Origin: JAGTVG01 sp964389805
GTDB lineage: Bacteria; Bacteroidota; Bacteroidia; Cytophagales; Cyclobacteriaceae
Length of the DNA stretch: 6,939 bases
NCBI GenBank assembly: GCA_964389805.1
Contig: CAYMFU010000265.1
Coordinates: 1 to 6,939 of the forward strand
Reading direction: 5' to 3'
Shown: in pieces, positions 6,057 to 6,939 of the stretch
Position numbering within the stretch: the stretch's first letter is position 1
Layout: each line of letters starts with the position of its first letter
Position numbers and translations under genes: made by a program
Notes under the pieces: generated by a model
What the model was told of the DNA's origin: nothing
Databases searched by the model: none
The model's input: the letters and a program-made list of their open reading frames with translations, nothing else

Positions 6057-6939
6057 TTAGTTCAATTTCAAGTCACGAATTATCCGTTCGATCTTTTCAT
6101 CCAGTTCAGTATCTACCTTATCAAAATCATCTTTGTTTTTCAGAGTATCATTCACACTGAAATAAAACTTGATCTTAGGTTCTGTACCTGAAGGCCTGGC
6201 CGAGATCTTGCTCCCATCTTCTGTAAAGAATTGTAATACATTTGATTTCGGATAGTCAATTGATCTCTCAACTCCTGTTATAAGGTCATTCTCTACAGAG
6301 GCTTTATAGTCAATAGTTCTTACAAGCTTTGCCCCTGCTATTTCTGAAGGTGGATTTTCTCTTAATTGAACCATCATCTGCTCAATTTCCTGGGCGCCTG
6401 TCATCCCTTTCTTCACAATAGAGATCAATTTCTCTTTATAAAATCCAAACTCAACATACATATCGATAAGCACATCCATCAAGGATTTGCCCTGATCTTT
6501 AGCCCAGGCCGTCATTTCTGCAATAACCATACAGGAGGCGATGGCGTCCTTATCCCGGACAAAATCTCCAATCATATACCCGTAGCTTTCTTCTCCCCCA
6601 CCAATGAATTGCTTCTGACCTTCCAATTTTCTGATAACCTCCGCTATGTATTTAAATCCAGTAAGCGTATCAAAATACTCCACCTCGTATTTTTCAGCTA
6701 TCCGGTGGATAAGATCCGTTGTAACTATGGTTTTTACGATATACTGATCCCCATCAAGCTTGTTGTTTTCTTTCCATCGCCTCAGGAGATAATAAACAAT
6801 TAAAGAACCCGTCTGATTGCCATTTAACAATTGAAATTCCCCATGATGATTCTTTACGGCAATGCCCACCCGGTCTGCATCCGGATCTGTCGCCATAATA
6901 ATATCGGCATCAAGTTTCTTCGCCTCTTCCAAAGCCAGG
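6057..6939 (-). CDS. Phosphoglucomutase/phosphomannomutase (alpha-D-phosphohexomutase, PGM2/PgcA-like), N-terminus outside window
   Basis: The minus-strand frame enters from the window edge and gives 293 complete residues before the TAA at 6059-6057. The visible TTG at 6932 is an internal leucine, not a start. The protein interconverts hexose-1- and hexose-6-phosphates in the cytoplasm, feeding nucleotide-sugar and polysaccharide synthesis. The metal-binding loop DPDADR is at visible residues 18-23. TLTGFKYI (91-98) and GGGEESYG (113-120) form the sugar-recognition part, and RPSGTEPK (248-255) is the C-terminal phosphate-binding loop. The GEESYG form and the TLTGFK segment point to the PGM2/PgcA-like branch, usually about 550-600 residues, so roughly half is missing. 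The catalytic phosphoserine loop lies in the missing part and cannot be checked. Glucose is the likelier substrate, with mannose or dual use possible. It converges on the phosphofructokinase gene and shares its terminator. Confidence 0.93.
   Translation of the reverse strand, partial: LALEEAKKLDADIIMATDPDADRVGIAVKNHHGEFQLLNGNQTGSLIVYYLLRRWKENNKLDGDQYIVKTIVTTDLIHRIAEKYEVEYFDTLTGFKYIAEVIRKLEGQKQFIGGGEESYGYMIGDFVRDKDAIASCMVIAEMTAWAKDQGKSLMDVLIDMYVEFGFYKEKLISIVKKGMTGAQEIEQMMVQLRENPPSEIAGAKLVRTIDYKASVENDLITGVERSIDYPKSNVLQFFTEDGSKISARPSGTEPKIKFYFSVNDTLKNKDDFDKVDTELDEKIERIIRDLKLN

Noticed and set aside
6366..6803. 145-residue plus-strand ORF
   Set aside because: It is the antisense shadow of the phosphohexomutase, whose frame carries all expected motifs.

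Overview
The window looks like chromosomal DNA of a member of the Bacteroidetes. The upstream regions carry AT-rich TAnnTTTG promoter elements typical of that phylum. No start codon has a strong Shine-Dalgarno sequence. The proteins (an SSS symporter with a GLDQxMMQKN loop, a kinase-only heptose enzyme, a PPi-type phosphofructokinase) also fit that group. This assignment is an inference from sequence style; no marker gene is present.

Layout: positions 1-1460 hold most of a sodium:solute symporter on the minus strand, cut at its C-terminus by the window edge. Divergent from it is clpS (1523-1804, +), the N-degron adaptor of the Clp protease. After a 197-base gap with a good promoter comes a tight two-gene unit: a class I aspartate-type aminotransferase (2002-3198) and a heptose-7-phosphate kinase of the RfaE1/HldE-N type (3199-4197), where the kinase ATG directly follows the aminotransferase TAA. 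The 527-base gap after it (4198-4724) contains a nested tandem repeat array (about 4258-4496; 23-bp units, partly organised as three 46-bp units) and then an AT-rich leader with a promoter candidate. Next is a phosphofructokinase with pyrophosphate-type active-site residues (4725-6002, +). It converges on a phosphoglucomutase/phosphomannomutase (6057-6939, -, N-terminus outside the window), and a single symmetrical hairpin between them can terminate both.

Functionally this is mostly housekeeping metabolism: amino-acid transamination, the heptose branch of LPS core synthesis, a reversible glycolytic step, and hexose-phosphate interconversion, plus a proteolysis adaptor and a nutrient transporter. 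I see no mobile element, CRISPR array, RNA gene, defence system or clearly new multi-gene system. The features most worth a second look are the nested repeat array and the GGNDS/KTVDND active site of the phosphofructokinase.
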